DNA from: Candidatus Amulumruptor caecigallinarius
GTDB lineage: Bacteria > Bacteroidota > Bacteroidia > Bacteroidales > Muribaculaceae
DNA length: 64,000 nucleotides
Assembly (NCBI GenBank): GCA_944321825.1
Contig: CALUMU010000002.1
Location: forward strand, 124,001-188,000
Reading direction: 5' to 3'
The notes under the pieces were generated by a model. That model was not told where the DNA came from. It saw only the letters and a list, made by a program, of their open reading frames with translations, and did not search any database. Shown here piece by piece: positions 16,661 to 26,325 of this stretch; position 1 is the first letter of the stretch; the number at the start of each line of letters is the position of its first letter. Position numbers and translations under genes: made by a program.

Positions 16661-19012
16661 TCATGCAATCAGCAGCATGGTCCGGTAGACTATGAAAGCG
16701 ACAAACCAAGCCACGACTGTGTTATAGATGACGGTGAAAGCACCGTACTTCCAGCTGCCCGACTCTTTGACCACAGCCACTATAGTGGCAAGGCAGGGGC
16801 AGTAAAGGAGTACAAATACCATAAAGCCCATGGCTATCGCGGGGGTGAAAGGCACGGAACCGTCGGCATCGGGCGCGGTCAGTTTCTGCGTCAACGAGGC
16901 ATCATCGGCTTCCTCGTCACCGGTGTAGAGTACTCCGAGAGTGGACACCACCACCTCCTTGGCAGGGATGCCTGCCACTGCCGCCACAGTAGCTTTCCAA
17001 GGCCATCCAAGCGGCTCGAACACGGGATTGACCGCCTTGCCTATCATTTCCAGATAGCTGTCCTGATTGTCGGCTGAGGAATCATGGGATTTGAGGGGGA
17101 AATAATTCAAAGCCCAGACTACGATACTGGCAAACAAGATGATACCTCCCATCTTGCGAAGATACTGCTGGCCTTTGGCCCATGTATGACGCCACACGGC
17201 CTTGCCTGTGGGCATACGGTAAGGGGGCAGCTCCATCACAAACGGAGTTTCATCTTCCTTGAAATAAAATTTGCGCAGCATCTTAGCCGTCAACATGGCG
17301 ACAGCCACACCGATGCAGTAGACCAACAGGAATATCCAAGCCGCATGTGCGCTGAAAAACGCACCTATCAGCAATACATATATCGGCACCCGCGCCGAAC
17401 ATGACATGAACGGATTGATAAGTATCGTAATCAATCGGCTCGAACGGCTCTCTATGGAGCGGGATGCCATAATCGCCGGCACATTGCAACCAAAGCCCAT
17501 AATCAACGGGATGAACGATTTGCCATGGAGACCGATTTTGTGCATCATACGGTCCATTATGAAAGCCGCACGCGCCATGTAGCCGCTATCTTCCATAAAC
17601 GATATGCACATGTAGAGAATCAGGATGTTGGGCAGGAACACGATGACACTCCCGACTCCGCCTATGATTCCGTCGGCAATCAAATCCTTCAGCGCACCGT
17701 CAGGCATATAAGAGTCAAGCAGCCCGGCGAGCCAGCCGACTCCGCCTTCAAGCCAATCCATAGGATACTGCCCTACTGTGAATGTCAGCCAGAACATCAC
17801 AAACATCAGCAGCAGAAAAAGCGGGAAGCCAAACAGTTTGTTGGTCACGAAGGCATCTATAAGCTCTGTCGACTTGGCATTGCTACGGTCGCCCTTGACT
17901 AAAGTCTCTGCCAACGCACCCTCTATGAAGCCGTATTTTTCATCGGCAATCATGGTGGCAATATCCTCATCGGAGTATTTCTCAATTTTGGCGACCTCCT
18001 CGTCGCGCAGACGCAGTATCTTGTCTCCGTCAGGCAGGGCTTTTATCGTCTCGTTGGCACTCGAATCTCCCTCAAGCAGCTTGATGGCCATGTAACGAGG
18101 CGATATGCTGCGCGATATATCGCCATCCTGCTTTATGACCGTGGATATCGACTTGATGGCGGCTTCGAGATGCTTGTTGAGCGTAACATGCACATGGCGG
18201 ACATCCTTGTTGTACCCCTCGAACACCGATATCACGGTGTCAAACAGGTTGTCAAGCCCGTCGCCTGTACGCGACACGGTAGGGACGATAGGCACCCCTA
18301 TCATCTCTCCGAGCATCTTGTAGTTGAGCTTGTCGCCGCTACGCTCCAGCTCGTCATACATGTTGAGGGCTATGACCATAGAGCGGTCCATGTCGATCAG
18401 CTCTGTGGTCAGATAAAGGTTGCGTTCAAGATTGCTGGCCACCACCACGTTGATGATGACATCGGGAGTCTGGTCACGCAGGTAATTGCGTACATAAAGC
18501 TCCTCTGGCGAATATGACGCGAGGGAATACGTGCCAGGGAGGTCTATGATATTGATTTTGTAACCTTTATAATCAAAATGCCCCTCTTTGAGGTCGACTG
18601 TCACTCCGCTGTAGTTGCCCACATGTTCATGGGCTCCCGACGCGACATTGAAGAGCGAAGTCTTTCCGCAGTTAGGGTTTCCGACAAGGGCTACATTTAT
18701 CACGCGCTGCCCCGGATGCGGAGCTATGATGTTTGCAGGATTGCTGGCGAAAGCATCGCTTTCAGTTGCCGATGAAGTATGCGAAGCTTCTAAAGGTTCT
18801 ACTTCGACCATGGAGGACTCGCTGCGGCGCAACGAGACCTCGTAGTTCATAATCTTATATTTTATCGGGTCACGCATGGGAGCCTGCAAGACCGGCGTTA
18901 TCACACGCCCCTTGGTGAAGCCCATCTCCATCATGCGTTTGCGAAACGCCCCATGACCCTTGATTTTGACTATTACGGCACTGTGGCCGGTGGGAAGGTC
19001 TGTTAATATCAT
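16661..19012 (-). CDS. feoB: FeoA-FeoB fusion, ferrous iron transporter
   Basis: A 783-residue protein. Residues 1-75 are an SH3-like FeoA domain (LTDLPTGHSAVIVKIKG, RMMEMGFTKG), normally a separate protein. A GTPase domain follows, with G1 GNPNCGKTSLF, G3 DLPGTYSL and a G4 of the form NMYD. The C-terminal half is the FeoB permease with two Gate motifs (GCNVPAIMASRSIESR and CSARVPIYVLL regions). The protein imports Fe2+ through the inner membrane, driven or gated by the G domain. Monocistronic. Fused FeoAB proteins are normal for Bacteroidales. Confidence 0.96.
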   Translation of the reverse strand: MILTDLPTGHSAVIVKIKGHGAFRKRMMEMGFTKGRVITPVLQAPMRDPIKYKIMNYEVSLRRSESSMVEVEPLEASHTSSATESDAFASNPANIIAPHPGQRVINVALVGNPNCGKTSLFNVASGAHEHVGNYSGVTVDLKEGHFDYKGYKINIIDLPGTYSLASYSPEELYVRNYLRDQTPDVIINVVVASNLERNLYLTTELIDMDRSMVIALNMYDELERSGDKLNYKMLGEMIGVPIVPTVSRTGDGLDNLFDTVISVFEGYNKDVRHVHVTLNKHLEAAIKSISTVIKQDGDISRSISPRYMAIKLLEGDSSANETIKALPDGDKILRLRDEEVAKIEKYSDEDIATMIADEKYGFIEGALAETLVKGDRSNAKSTELIDAFVTNKLFGFPLFLLLMFVMFWLTFTVGQYPMDWLEGGVGWLAGLLDSYMPDGALKDLIADGIIGGVGSVIVFLPNILILYMCISFMEDSGYMARAAFIMDRMMHKIGLHGKSFIPLIMGFGCNVPAIMASRSIESRSSRLITILINPFMSCSARVPIYVLLIGAFFSAHAAWIFLLVYCIGVAVAMLTAKMLRKFYFKEDETPFVMELPPYRMPTGKAVWRHTWAKGQQYLRKMGGIILFASIVVWALNYFPLKSHDSSADNQDSYLEMIGKAVNPVFEPLGWPWKATVAAVAGIPAKEVVVSTLGVLYTGDEEADDASLTQKLTAPDADGSVPFTPAIAMGFMVFVLLYCPCLATIVAVVKESGSWKYGAFTVIYNTVVAWFVAFIVYRTMLLIA

Positions 19013-19102
19013 GTGCTGGATAAGTAAGTCTGAATAATCAACCTACAAATTTACCACCTATCTTCTCAGCCGACAATACTCACTAATGAGTATTAAGTAT
19101 CT

Positions 19103-19897
19103 CTAATCGGTTGCGTCGAGGGTGAAGGGGTCCTGGTGCTCGAGTACGGGGAGACTGCGGCGCGCTTCGCGTAGGGCTTCGTGGTCAAGGGTGGCATAGA
19201 CGATGCCGTGCTGGGTGTCGATGGTGGATATGCACCGCCCCATATGGTCTATGATTACCGAGCTGTTGACGGAATACTCGCCTCCGGGGTCGGAGCCGCT
19301 GCGGTTGGCCGCCACGACATAAGCCTGGTTTTCCACGGCACGAGCCCTGACGAGTATGTCCCATGCGAGCCGACGCGCATCAGGCCACGATGCCGGCAGC
19401 AGCAACACTTCATATCGCCCCTGACGGTTACGAAGCCATTCGGGAAATCGCATGTCATAGCAGATAGCCAAGGCGAAATCCCACCCCATGTATCGGACTA
19501 CGGGAGGAAGTTTCCGCCCGGCCGTGTATGCCTCGCCCTCGCCGCTCGGTATGAACAGATGATGCTTGTCGTAAAATGTCTCATCGCCCGACGGCTCGAT
19601 GAAAAAAGCACGGTTATAGAACGTGGTGCGAGACTTGTCACATGCTATGAACGACCCAGCGATGGCAAACTTGAAGAACTTAGCCCACCGGTGCACGTCA
19701 TCCATAGTGTGACCGTCACTTGTCTCAGCCAGCTCCCTTAGTTGCTCACGCTTACGGACAAACCCAGTGGTGAATGTTTCAGGGAGCACCACCACATCCG
19801 TGTCATGGTGGACGTGACGGAGCTTTTCAGCCGTGGAAATCAGGTTTTCTTCTTTCTGTCCCCATGCGATATCCATGGGCAGTATGGCGATTTTCAT
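19103..19897 (-). CDS. Nitrilase-superfamily amidase, omega-amidase (YafV) type
   Basis: A 264-residue carbon-nitrogen hydrolase with the Glu-Lys-Cys triad visible in VVLPETFTTGF, FYDKHHLF and ALAICYDMRFPEW. The subgroup resembles omega-amidase, which hydrolyses alpha-ketoglutaramate or alpha-ketosuccinamate in methionine salvage and nitrogen metabolism in the cytoplasm. The gene overlaps the upstream acyltransferase by 4 bp (ATGA), so the two are translationally coupled although no pathway joins them obviously. Confidence 0.88.
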   Translation of the reverse strand: MKIAILPMDIAWGQKEENLISTAEKLRHVHHDTDVVVLPETFTTGFVRKREQLRELAETSDGHTMDDVHRWAKFFKFAIAGSFIACDKSRTTFYNRAFFIEPSGDETFYDKHHLFIPSGEGEAYTAGRKLPPVVRYMGWDFALAICYDMRFPEWLRNRQGRYEVLLLPASWPDARRLAWDILVRARAVENQAYVVAANRSGSDPGGEYSVNSSVIIDHMGRCISTIDTQHGIVYATLDHEALREARRSLPVLEHQDPFTLDATD

Positions 19898-20451
19898 AAT
19901 GTTGATGGGTCGTCGGTGGAAAATTTATCAGGGTAACGTGCCGTGAACGGCTTGTAGTAATCCTTTATGGCGCGGATGTCGGCTTCGGTATCTCCTGAGG
20001 GTCCGTACACGGTCTCTATGAGGATGCGTTTTGCACCATAATCAAGCACTCCGAGCACCACAGGGATACCGGCGTTGCGGGCTATGGCCAGAAAGCCGGT
20101 GTGCCAGCGGTCGGTGCGGCTGCGCGTACCCTCCGGGGTTATGGCGATAGCAAGACGCGAAGCCGCCCGTAACCGCTCTGTCAGCACCTCCACCAACGAG
20201 ACCGATTTGTTTTTCCGCTCCACGGGGATTCCGCCGATAGCCCTGAACAGACAGCCCAACGGAAAGAAAAACCATGAGGATTTCATCAGGAATCCGGCTT
20301 TACGGCCTACCGAGGCATAGGCAAGCTTGCCGAGGACAAAGTCCCAGTTGCTCGTGTGCGGAGCCACACATATTATGCATCGGGGGAAGTCAGGCACCGT
20401 GATGCTGACTTCCCAACCGAACATCTTCAATATGAACCCGCAGAGGTTCAC
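19894..20451 (-). CDS. PlsC-type 1-acyl-glycerol-phosphate acyltransferase-like protein
   Basis: A 185-residue acyltransferase. The catalytic HX4D motif is in APHTSNWDF, the substrate-binding region is GGIPVERK, and ITPEGTRSR matches the conserved block III. The protein has one N-terminal hydrophobic stretch and is shorter than classical PlsC (about 240), like the small acyltransferases frequent in Bacteroidota. It probably acylates lysophosphatidic acid or another lysolipid at the inner membrane. The next gene on this strand overlaps by 4 bp. Confidence 0.85.
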   Translation of the reverse strand: MNLCGFILKMFGWEVSITVPDFPRCIICVAPHTSNWDFVLGKLAYASVGRKAGFLMKSSWFFFPLGCLFRAIGGIPVERKNKSVSLVEVLTERLRAASRLAIAITPEGTRSRTDRWHTGFLAIARNAGIPVVLGVLDYGAKRILIETVYGPSGDTEADIRAIKDYYKPFTARYPDKFSTDDPSTL

Positions 20452-20492
20452 AGGCGGTTACTTAAAAGCGTCGCTGTAAATTCTGCACACTC

Positions 20493-20846
20493 TCACTTAC
20501 CGGCAGCTTTAGCCTTGTTGGCCTCTTTCTGCTCGGGGGTGAGCATCTCGTTGATGTCGTTGACTATCGAGATAATCTCGTTGTTAAGTTCGCTTGACAG
20601 CGCACCGAGAGCCTGTTTGAAATACTTGCGACGCTGCTTGCGGTATTCGTGGAGGTTTTCGAAATCGCAAGGTGCTTTGTCAAACGACACGCTGACTTTG
20701 GCCAACGCCGACGACTGCGCACGGGCAGCACGCACCACCAAATCGGCAGCCTTGTCTTGGAGTTCGCAAGGCGTAGCAATCACACAGTCGCAGGCAAGTC
20801 CGCCACACAGACCTTGAATCTGTTTTTTGAGTTGTCTCTTGTTCAT
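20493..20846 (-). CDS. Small conserved-looking protein of unknown function
   Basis: A 117-residue soluble protein with no signal peptide. The N-terminus is basic (MNKRQLKKQIQ) and is followed by a cysteine group (CGGLACDC). The central part, about 35-100, looks helical and highly charged, with EYRKQRRKYFKQAL, and the tail is Ala/Lys-rich. I do not recognise a family. It sits just downstream of a copy of the repeated promoter-like module at 20880-20972, whose -7 box points at this gene. It is 41 bp upstream of the acyltransferase gene on the same strand and could be co-transcribed with it. Confidence 0.7.
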   Translation of the reverse strand: MNKRQLKKQIQGLCGGLACDCVIATPCELQDKAADLVVRAARAQSSALAKVSVSFDKAPCDFENLHEYRKQRRKYFKQALGALSSELNNEIISIVNDINEMLTPEQKEANKAKAAGK

Positions 20847-20879
20847 GGTGTATATAAGTAATGATTAAAATAATGATAG

Positions 20880-20972
20880 ACAAATATACGCATAATATTC
20901 GGCGAAAAGAAACAGCAAATCCGTTCATAAGCCGGTTTGCGACTGCGAAGCCGATTTCTTGAGTCAAATATA
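20880..20972 (-). repeat. Copy B of a ~94-bp intergenic repeat with promoter-like boxes
   Basis: This stretch aligns over its full length, with one indel, to the reverse complement of 42630-42723. Shared segments include ACAAATATACG at the left end, AATATTCGGCGAAA inside, and GCGAAGCC-ATTTCTTGAG-CAAATATA at the right end. Read on the minus strand both ends carry TATATTTG, the Bacteroidota -7 box, and the left-end one lies about 35 bp before the start at 20846. Confidence 0.75.
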
Positions 20973-21029
20973 ATGAATTATCACGAAATTTGAATAATGG
21001 AGCGAAGAATCAAGATGACGTTTCTGTGC

Positions 21030-21077
21030 AAAAAAAGTTGTCAGGAATGGACATCGGCGAGTCCTCTCCTGACAACT
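21030..21077 (-). terminator. Terminator of the 21-27 kb operon
   Basis: AGTTGTCAGGA and TCCTGACAACT form a perfect 11-bp stem; on the minus strand the stem is followed by a run of seven T. It lies about 50 bp after the stop of the last operon gene. Confidence 0.9.
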
Positions 21078-21129
21078 CATAATAATAAACAACACTATTT
21101 GGACTGTTAGGACATGGAAATTAGACAAT

Positions 21130-22626
21130 TTACTCCAGCAAAATCACTTTGGCACTTGCATTATCCATATTAGGCATTGTTGCTCCCACTGGAGCACCTA
21201 TAAATGTCGGATCACAAATGACATATCTATTTCCGTTGATTGCCAGATAGTCACCTGTCACGGATTCCGTAAAATTCACAGCCGTCGCCAAATGTCCCGG
21301 ATAGTAGACCAGCACCACCTTTAATCCCAACAAGTCTCTCACCAATAGGGAAAAAAGAATTGAACGGTCCTCGCAATCACAATAGGGATAGTACAGAGTT
21401 TCATCGGCGAAAAAAGCTCTGTCGCAGCCCCATACCTTGTCATCATATTCATACACGAACGCTGTCTGCACAAAATTCAACAGGCGATTGACCGCATCGA
21501 TTTGCGATTTCCCACTGATTGCTCTTTTTAACGCAGGATATAACTCCTGGCGGGCTTGTTGGCTCAACGGAGTATTGGCATACATTGCCCACCGTGTACC
21601 GAAATCGTTATCAATCATAGATGTGGGGTACGAGTCAAAGAATTTTATCAGGTTTTCATTCGTGTTGACAACAGCTTTGACATCCTGATACCGTTTAGAC
21701 TGCAACGAGCGTTGCGCCGAGGCATTTTGACTGAGCAATGGTTCTGTAGATATTTGCAACGAAAGCGGCTTCTCGTTAGGGAAAGCAGCCTGGCATATAT
21801 TCAGTCGCTTCACACTGCTATCCAAGGCATAAAACCGTTCGCCATCTATCGTCCAAAAGGTTTTATCATATATGAGATGATTACTTGCATATAACAGATA
21901 CAGACGGCTATCCGCACATGCCAGCCGCATTTTATATCCCGACTGGCAATAAAGATAGGCAGCAAACAATACGGATTCGTTGGTGCACCCTTTAAAAAAG
22001 GAGTCCGACAAATCACGCAGCATCAACAGATACGCCCAATCGCACAGTTTGTGTTGCGAACGCAGGCGAAGGCAATCATTGATTACGTTATTGTAAGCCG
22101 AACCAGATAACACAGTCCATGCTCTCGCGACTTCCGACTCGCTGCAATTACGCAGCGTAAAACGATGCTTATCGTCAATCCGCACCTGCATCTTGGTGTT
22201 AAAGAAGTCGAATGTATAGTATCTGTCAACCACAGGCGCGGGCGTTTCCTCTATCGGCACGATAGGGTCAGGCTGTGGTTTCGGCTTGACTACTGGAACA
22301 ATCTCATCGAAAGGCTTCAGATTGTCTTTAACCGGCTCATCTTTATCATCGTAAGGGTAAACGACAGGGGGGACAGTCTTGTCCCTGTCCGGCACAGGAA
22401 TCCCTTTGATGGCATTGTATTCCTGCCACGACTTTTTGAGCAACGAAGCGTATTCTTCGTTGATCCTATTTCTGAAATCTTCAAAGTCCTTCTCTGCTGA
22501 TTCCCTGAATGACGAAAACTCGCGCCCCAACCGTTCCCTCATCTCTTCGTATGATTCACGGCTCTGGCCTTTCACCATACAAGAAATGAAGAGAAACGAT
22601 AGGACGTATATTACTTTCCGAAACAT
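21130..22626 (-). CDS. Exported transglutaminase-like protein
   Basis: A 498-residue protein with signal peptide (MFRKVIYVLSFLFISCMVKGQ). Residues 25-75 are a charged helical, probably coiled-coil segment with repeated F-x-x-F-R spacing; a Pro/Asp/Lys-rich linker follows (about 80-125). Near the C-terminus a papain-like transglutaminase triad can be placed: C418 in CDCEDRS, H445 in PGHLATAV and D472 in ICDPTF, in the correct order and spacing. The family includes cysteine proteases and crosslinking enzymes; the actual reaction is unknown. It is the last gene of a four-gene operon, 15 bp after the PEGA/barrel gene, so it probably acts in the periplasm or at the outer membrane with those proteins. 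Confidence 0.8.
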   Translation of the reverse strand: MFRKVIYVLSFLFISCMVKGQSRESYEEMRERLGREFSSFRESAEKDFEDFRNRINEEYASLLKKSWQEYNAIKGIPVPDRDKTVPPVVYPYDDKDEPVKDNLKPFDEIVPVVKPKPQPDPIVPIEETPAPVVDRYYTFDFFNTKMQVRIDDKHRFTLRNCSESEVARAWTVLSGSAYNNVINDCLRLRSQHKLCDWAYLLMLRDLSDSFFKGCTNESVLFAAYLYCQSGYKMRLACADSRLYLLYASNHLIYDKTFWTIDGERFYALDSSVKRLNICQAAFPNEKPLSLQISTEPLLSQNASAQRSLQSKRYQDVKAVVNTNENLIKFFDSYPTSMIDNDFGTRWAMYANTPLSQQARQELYPALKRAISGKSQIDAVNRLLNFVQTAFVYEYDDKVWGCDRAFFADETLYYPYCDCEDRSILFSLLVRDLLGLKVVLVYYPGHLATAVNFTESVTGDYLAINGNRYVICDPTFIGAPVGATMPNMDNASAKVILLE

Positions 22627-22641
22627 AAGAGAGTATTCATT

Positions 22642-24357
22642 TTAATCCTCGTGGCTGCCAAACACATATGCGGCACTAAGCGACAGTTTATCCTGACGGG
22701 TCTTGTAGTCACCTAACTGTGAATAAAACTTATGGTTTGTCAGGCCTCTTGAATATTGCCCCTTTATCTGAACCGGTCCGACGCGGACACCGACACCTAT
22801 CTCGGCCGATAAATTAAACCGCTTAGGGCACATATCTTCGCCGTAATAGTCAGTCACCGACCCTGCATCTTCATATTCCGTGGAACTGAAACTTGCCGAA
22901 ATACCGCAATCCATACCGATACCTCCATGTACAGACAATGCTACTTTTCGAGCAAATGGGATGCGGTAATATGCATGGACCGGGACATACAGACTATGCT
23001 CCTGGAATTCATCCATATAGCCGTTATCTTTCATCTCATCGTTCTGCGACATATAAAATTCATAGAACAAGCCGGTGTACAGGCCAAGACCCCAACTGAA
23101 GCAAGGCTGGAAATGCAGACCTATCTGTAATCCGTGGAGGCGTTTGTTTTGATCGCCCCAGACATTTTCCTTAAAGTTTTCTCCATCGCCGGTCGTAATC
23201 CACTGCTTAGTAACGTAGCCCATCGACAAGCCTATCGGACATGGGTCATATTCACGCTGCCAAGGCCATACGATAGAATTGCTTGCGGAAATCTTAAATT
23301 CCTGATTGACATCCATGTCTTGAGTCACTTTGATTTTCCTCGTCTTGCTGTTTCCTCCATACCTCATCTGCATTTTGTAACTTTTTCCGATGGGCCTGGT
23401 CAATGTGTACGATTCAGAGTTGAAGCCTTCTGATTTTCCGTCGATATATAGGTCTGCACCTACTTTTCGTCCGCCATACGACGCAAACACCGCAAAAGTT
23501 TTTTTCTTGACAGGCTCCAATTTTATTTCATCAGCAGAAAGCTCACCTACCGTAATAGCGAGCGAATCCGTCTCTCCAGGCCCGAGTTTTGCTACCACGC
23601 TGTAAGAATCATATGGCAGTTCGGCGATATATGGTGTTTTTCCGACCTCTTTACCATCGATATACAGGGTTGCATCCGAAGGATCGCTTTTAAAAGTCAT
23701 CATCTTCCTCTGTCGCAAATCGTAGTCAAACCTGACATTATTTTCCGTCACCTCAATAACATCTTTCTTCAGTGTTTTTCCATTTTGGCTTAGGGTCAAT
23801 GTCTGCTTGCCCAACGTGACTCCGCTAAAAGTCGCCGGGGTCGTTGCCGTGCCGTAATTCTCCAATGTCGCGGTGATCCCTTCGGGCTTAGTGATGACAC
23901 TGATTGACATGGTCTGGTTGTTTTTCAGCACCACATCATACACATGTTTCGGTTCCAGGTTGATACCTGACAGGCGGTTACTTTTTCCATATTTGTCAAG
24001 CATCGCCTCCATAATCGCATTCTTGGTAGGGGTAACGAAAAGCCATATTTCATGCTCTTCCTCTTTCAACCTGTTAACAATTTTGGCAATGCCTCCAGTG
24101 CTTCCAAAATCAAAGGCCACATTTTCAGCATCCTGCATAGGCATGTTCTCAAACTGCACGCGCACCCAAGCACAGTCTTTATCTCCATTGACATCTTTAG
24201 GCCAACCATCAATAAAGAGGGTGCTAAGATTTGCCAGACCATGCTCCGATTTGGATTCCCGGAATGACTGGAGTTCTAATTGCGGTTTCTGCACATCCTG
24301 CCCATAAGCACAGAGTGATGCCACTATAGCAGAAATCATAAACAATATCTTTTCCAT
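22642..24357 (-). CDS. PEGA-domain protein with C-terminal outer-membrane barrel-like region
   Basis: A 571-residue exported protein (signal peptide MEKILFMISAIVASLCAYGQ). The middle holds carboxypeptidase-like/PEGA beta-sandwich repeats: residues ~215-260 contain SDPSDATLYIDGKEVGKTPY, the PEGA pattern, with a second related unit around GGRKVGADLYIDGKSEGF. From about 375 the sequence becomes a set of amphipathic strands with Tyr/Gly turns (GLQIGLHFQPCFSWGLGLYT, GIGVGV-type segments) ending near AAYVFGSHED, like a small outer-membrane barrel. PEGA domains commonly mediate surface or wall binding. It lies 15 bp from the transglutaminase gene and 40 bp after the large LPP20-like gene. Confidence 0.75.
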   Translation of the reverse strand: MEKILFMISAIVASLCAYGQDVQKPQLELQSFRESKSEHGLANLSTLFIDGWPKDVNGDKDCAWVRVQFENMPMQDAENVAFDFGSTGGIAKIVNRLKEEEHEIWLFVTPTKNAIMEAMLDKYGKSNRLSGINLEPKHVYDVVLKNNQTMSISVITKPEGITATLENYGTATTPATFSGVTLGKQTLTLSQNGKTLKKDVIEVTENNVRFDYDLRQRKMMTFKSDPSDATLYIDGKEVGKTPYIAELPYDSYSVVAKLGPGETDSLAITVGELSADEIKLEPVKKKTFAVFASYGGRKVGADLYIDGKSEGFNSESYTLTRPIGKSYKMQMRYGGNSKTRKIKVTQDMDVNQEFKISASNSIVWPWQREYDPCPIGLSMGYVTKQWITTGDGENFKENVWGDQNKRLHGLQIGLHFQPCFSWGLGLYTGLFYEFYMSQNDEMKDNGYMDEFQEHSLYVPVHAYYRIPFARKVALSVHGGIGMDCGISASFSSTEYEDAGSVTDYYGEDMCPKRFNLSAEIGVGVRVGPVQIKGQYSRGLTNHKFYSQLGDYKTRQDKLSLSAAYVFGSHED

Positions 24358-24397
24358 AAATTTAAGAGTTGAATTTTGAAACTTAAAAGCTGTTTAA

Positions 24398-26317
24398 TTA
24401 AAAGGACCATTTCTGCATAAACTCATCTAAAGTCATCAGATCATTTTGCTCCGGCTCCCAATACCTCACATGGATGATGGGGAGTTTCTTGGATGCATCC
24501 AGAACCAGTGTCAAATATCCACGGTCAGAATATCCTGGAGATTCGTATCCCTCAGAATTGTACATCTGGTTAATCTGTATGGCAAAAGCTGTCCCTTTAG
24601 GTATTCTCGGAGCATTGATTACCTTGGTCTGGTTGTCTTCAAACGTCAGATGGATATATTCCCGGTCATTAAAATGCCGCTTCAACTTTGACAGAAACTG
24701 CGTCTTGGTCTCACGCTTGAAAAGCACATCCTGACGACCGAAGTCAATGGGCATCCCCTCGATGTCCTCGCGGGATGCTTTTTTCAACACGACTCCGCTG
24801 ATTATTATAGCGTCATCTGAAAAAATCTTGTCGATATAGTCCAATCGTTTCAAGAAATATGCAGTCTGATAATCCTCCATAAACTGCAAAATGGTAAAAC
24901 GTGAGATCTCAGGCCACGTGGCAGCTGCGTTGAAAATATCATCCTCGGCTTTCTTGGTAAGAGCCAACGCGATGGACTGTATCTTTCGGCTGTTTTCATC
25001 AAATCGGAAAACAATGTTTTCCATATACGTTTTCCCTTTGCGGAACTTTATTTTGATTTTGCAGAAACGTCCCAATATCTGACCGTTTGCCCGCACAAAC
25101 TCATAAGTTTGCGACTTCCCGGCCAAAGATACCTTACCAGTCTTGGTGAGCAGTGTCTCAAACAGCTTGTATCCTTCAGGTGTAAAGTAAGTATATACGT
25201 CTTGTGGCGACCCTTTCGCTATAGCGGTCTCCACCTGCTGCAATATGTTGGCAAGCTCAGGAGTGTCTTTCACAAAATCCAGCTCCATACGGCGTTTTTG
25301 CGAAATCGGTTCGACAGCCATGTCGGCAACGGCTGCGTCAGTCACAGGTGCCGATACTCCTTCCTTATATTTCTTATCCTCGGCCATGACGTTTTTCTTG
25401 AAATCCACCTTCACCGGAAGTTCGACCAACGCATTGTCGATAGTTGGAGCCGACCGCCCAGACGCAAAGACCGACATCAATTCCGAATCCAGCCCTTCCG
25501 CCTCTTTGCGGAAAGCGTACTCATATTGTATTTTGACCTTTTTGTCAGCTGGCAGCGACAGCAATTCCAGCTCGCCCACGCCGTCTTTAGCAGTCAACGG
25601 TCCGACATATGACTGTCCGTCAAAATAGCGGAACTGAACGCTGGCCACATCATGCCCGTCGTAGGAAAACCTCACTGTTGTGACATACCGGTTGTCTTTG
25701 GCAAAGCAATCATCCAAACGGACTTTGATATTTGAAATGACCGATTTTATTTTCTTTGGCAAAGACACCACGCTGTTTTCTCGTTCACCGTTGAAATCTG
25801 TATAAACGGCCGGCTGCTTCGCATCCTGATGCGCCGTCGCAAGCATCAACGCCCAGTAATAACAGCGCAACGCATCATCAATCTGTAGCCGCTGCTCCGC
25901 TTTTCTCCCAGATTCGACATAATCAAGTATTTTCTGTTTGCGCAGTTCAAACATTTTGTCGACTTCGCTCTTGGCCACCCACCTGAACACTCTTGCATTT
26001 GGTTCGGGTTCTAAAACTATCATTGATACATTTTGCAACGAGGCGAACGAGTAAGCCTTGATGGTACTCTCCTGCACGTAATAGTCTTGACCACCTTGAC
26101 CTATGTGCGTATCATCCGACTTAGATAGTATGCTGATAGCTATCTGTCGGCTGATTTGACCTAAAGCGTCCTTGTCAGCCTCGTCAATAGTGGTACCGTG
26201 CCCCTCAGCACTCCAGTATCGGAAATCGGTTTTAATCTGCTCTACATCGACTTGCCCATGAGCCATCAGGCAGCACAGACAAGCCGACAATAAAAGCACA
26301 AATCTCGACAGTCTCAT
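24398..26317 (-). CDS. Large exported LPP20-like protein with C-terminal NTF2-like region
   Basis: A 639-residue protein with signal peptide (MRLSRFVLLLSACLCCLMAHGQ). Residues ~35-130 resemble the LPP20 lipoprotein fold: a short strand (YWSAEGHGTTIDEADKDALG), a long helix of Ala/Ile residues and VRV-type strand (RVFRWVAKSEVDKMF). The middle region looks like stacked beta domains. From ~500, FMEDYQTAYFLKRLDYIDKIFSDDAIIISG matches the helix-strand start of an NTF2/SnoaL-like fold. No catalytic motif is evident. It lies 8 bp after the small LPP20-like lipoprotein gene, with which it shares the N-terminal domain type. Assignment by eye only. Confidence 0.65.
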   Translation of the reverse strand: MRLSRFVLLLSACLCCLMAHGQVDVEQIKTDFRYWSAEGHGTTIDEADKDALGQISRQIAISILSKSDDTHIGQGGQDYYVQESTIKAYSFASLQNVSMIVLEPEPNARVFRWVAKSEVDKMFELRKQKILDYVESGRKAEQRLQIDDALRCYYWALMLATAHQDAKQPAVYTDFNGERENSVVSLPKKIKSVISNIKVRLDDCFAKDNRYVTTVRFSYDGHDVASVQFRYFDGQSYVGPLTAKDGVGELELLSLPADKKVKIQYEYAFRKEAEGLDSELMSVFASGRSAPTIDNALVELPVKVDFKKNVMAEDKKYKEGVSAPVTDAAVADMAVEPISQKRRMELDFVKDTPELANILQQVETAIAKGSPQDVYTYFTPEGYKLFETLLTKTGKVSLAGKSQTYEFVRANGQILGRFCKIKIKFRKGKTYMENIVFRFDENSRKIQSIALALTKKAEDDIFNAAATWPEISRFTILQFMEDYQTAYFLKRLDYIDKIFSDDAIIISGVVLKKASREDIEGMPIDFGRQDVLFKRETKTQFLSKLKRHFNDREYIHLTFEDNQTKVINAPRIPKGTAFAIQINQMYNSEGYESPGYSDRGYLTLVLDASKKLPIIHVRYWEPEQNDLMTLDEFMQKWSF

Positions 26318-26325
26318 TCCTGCTG

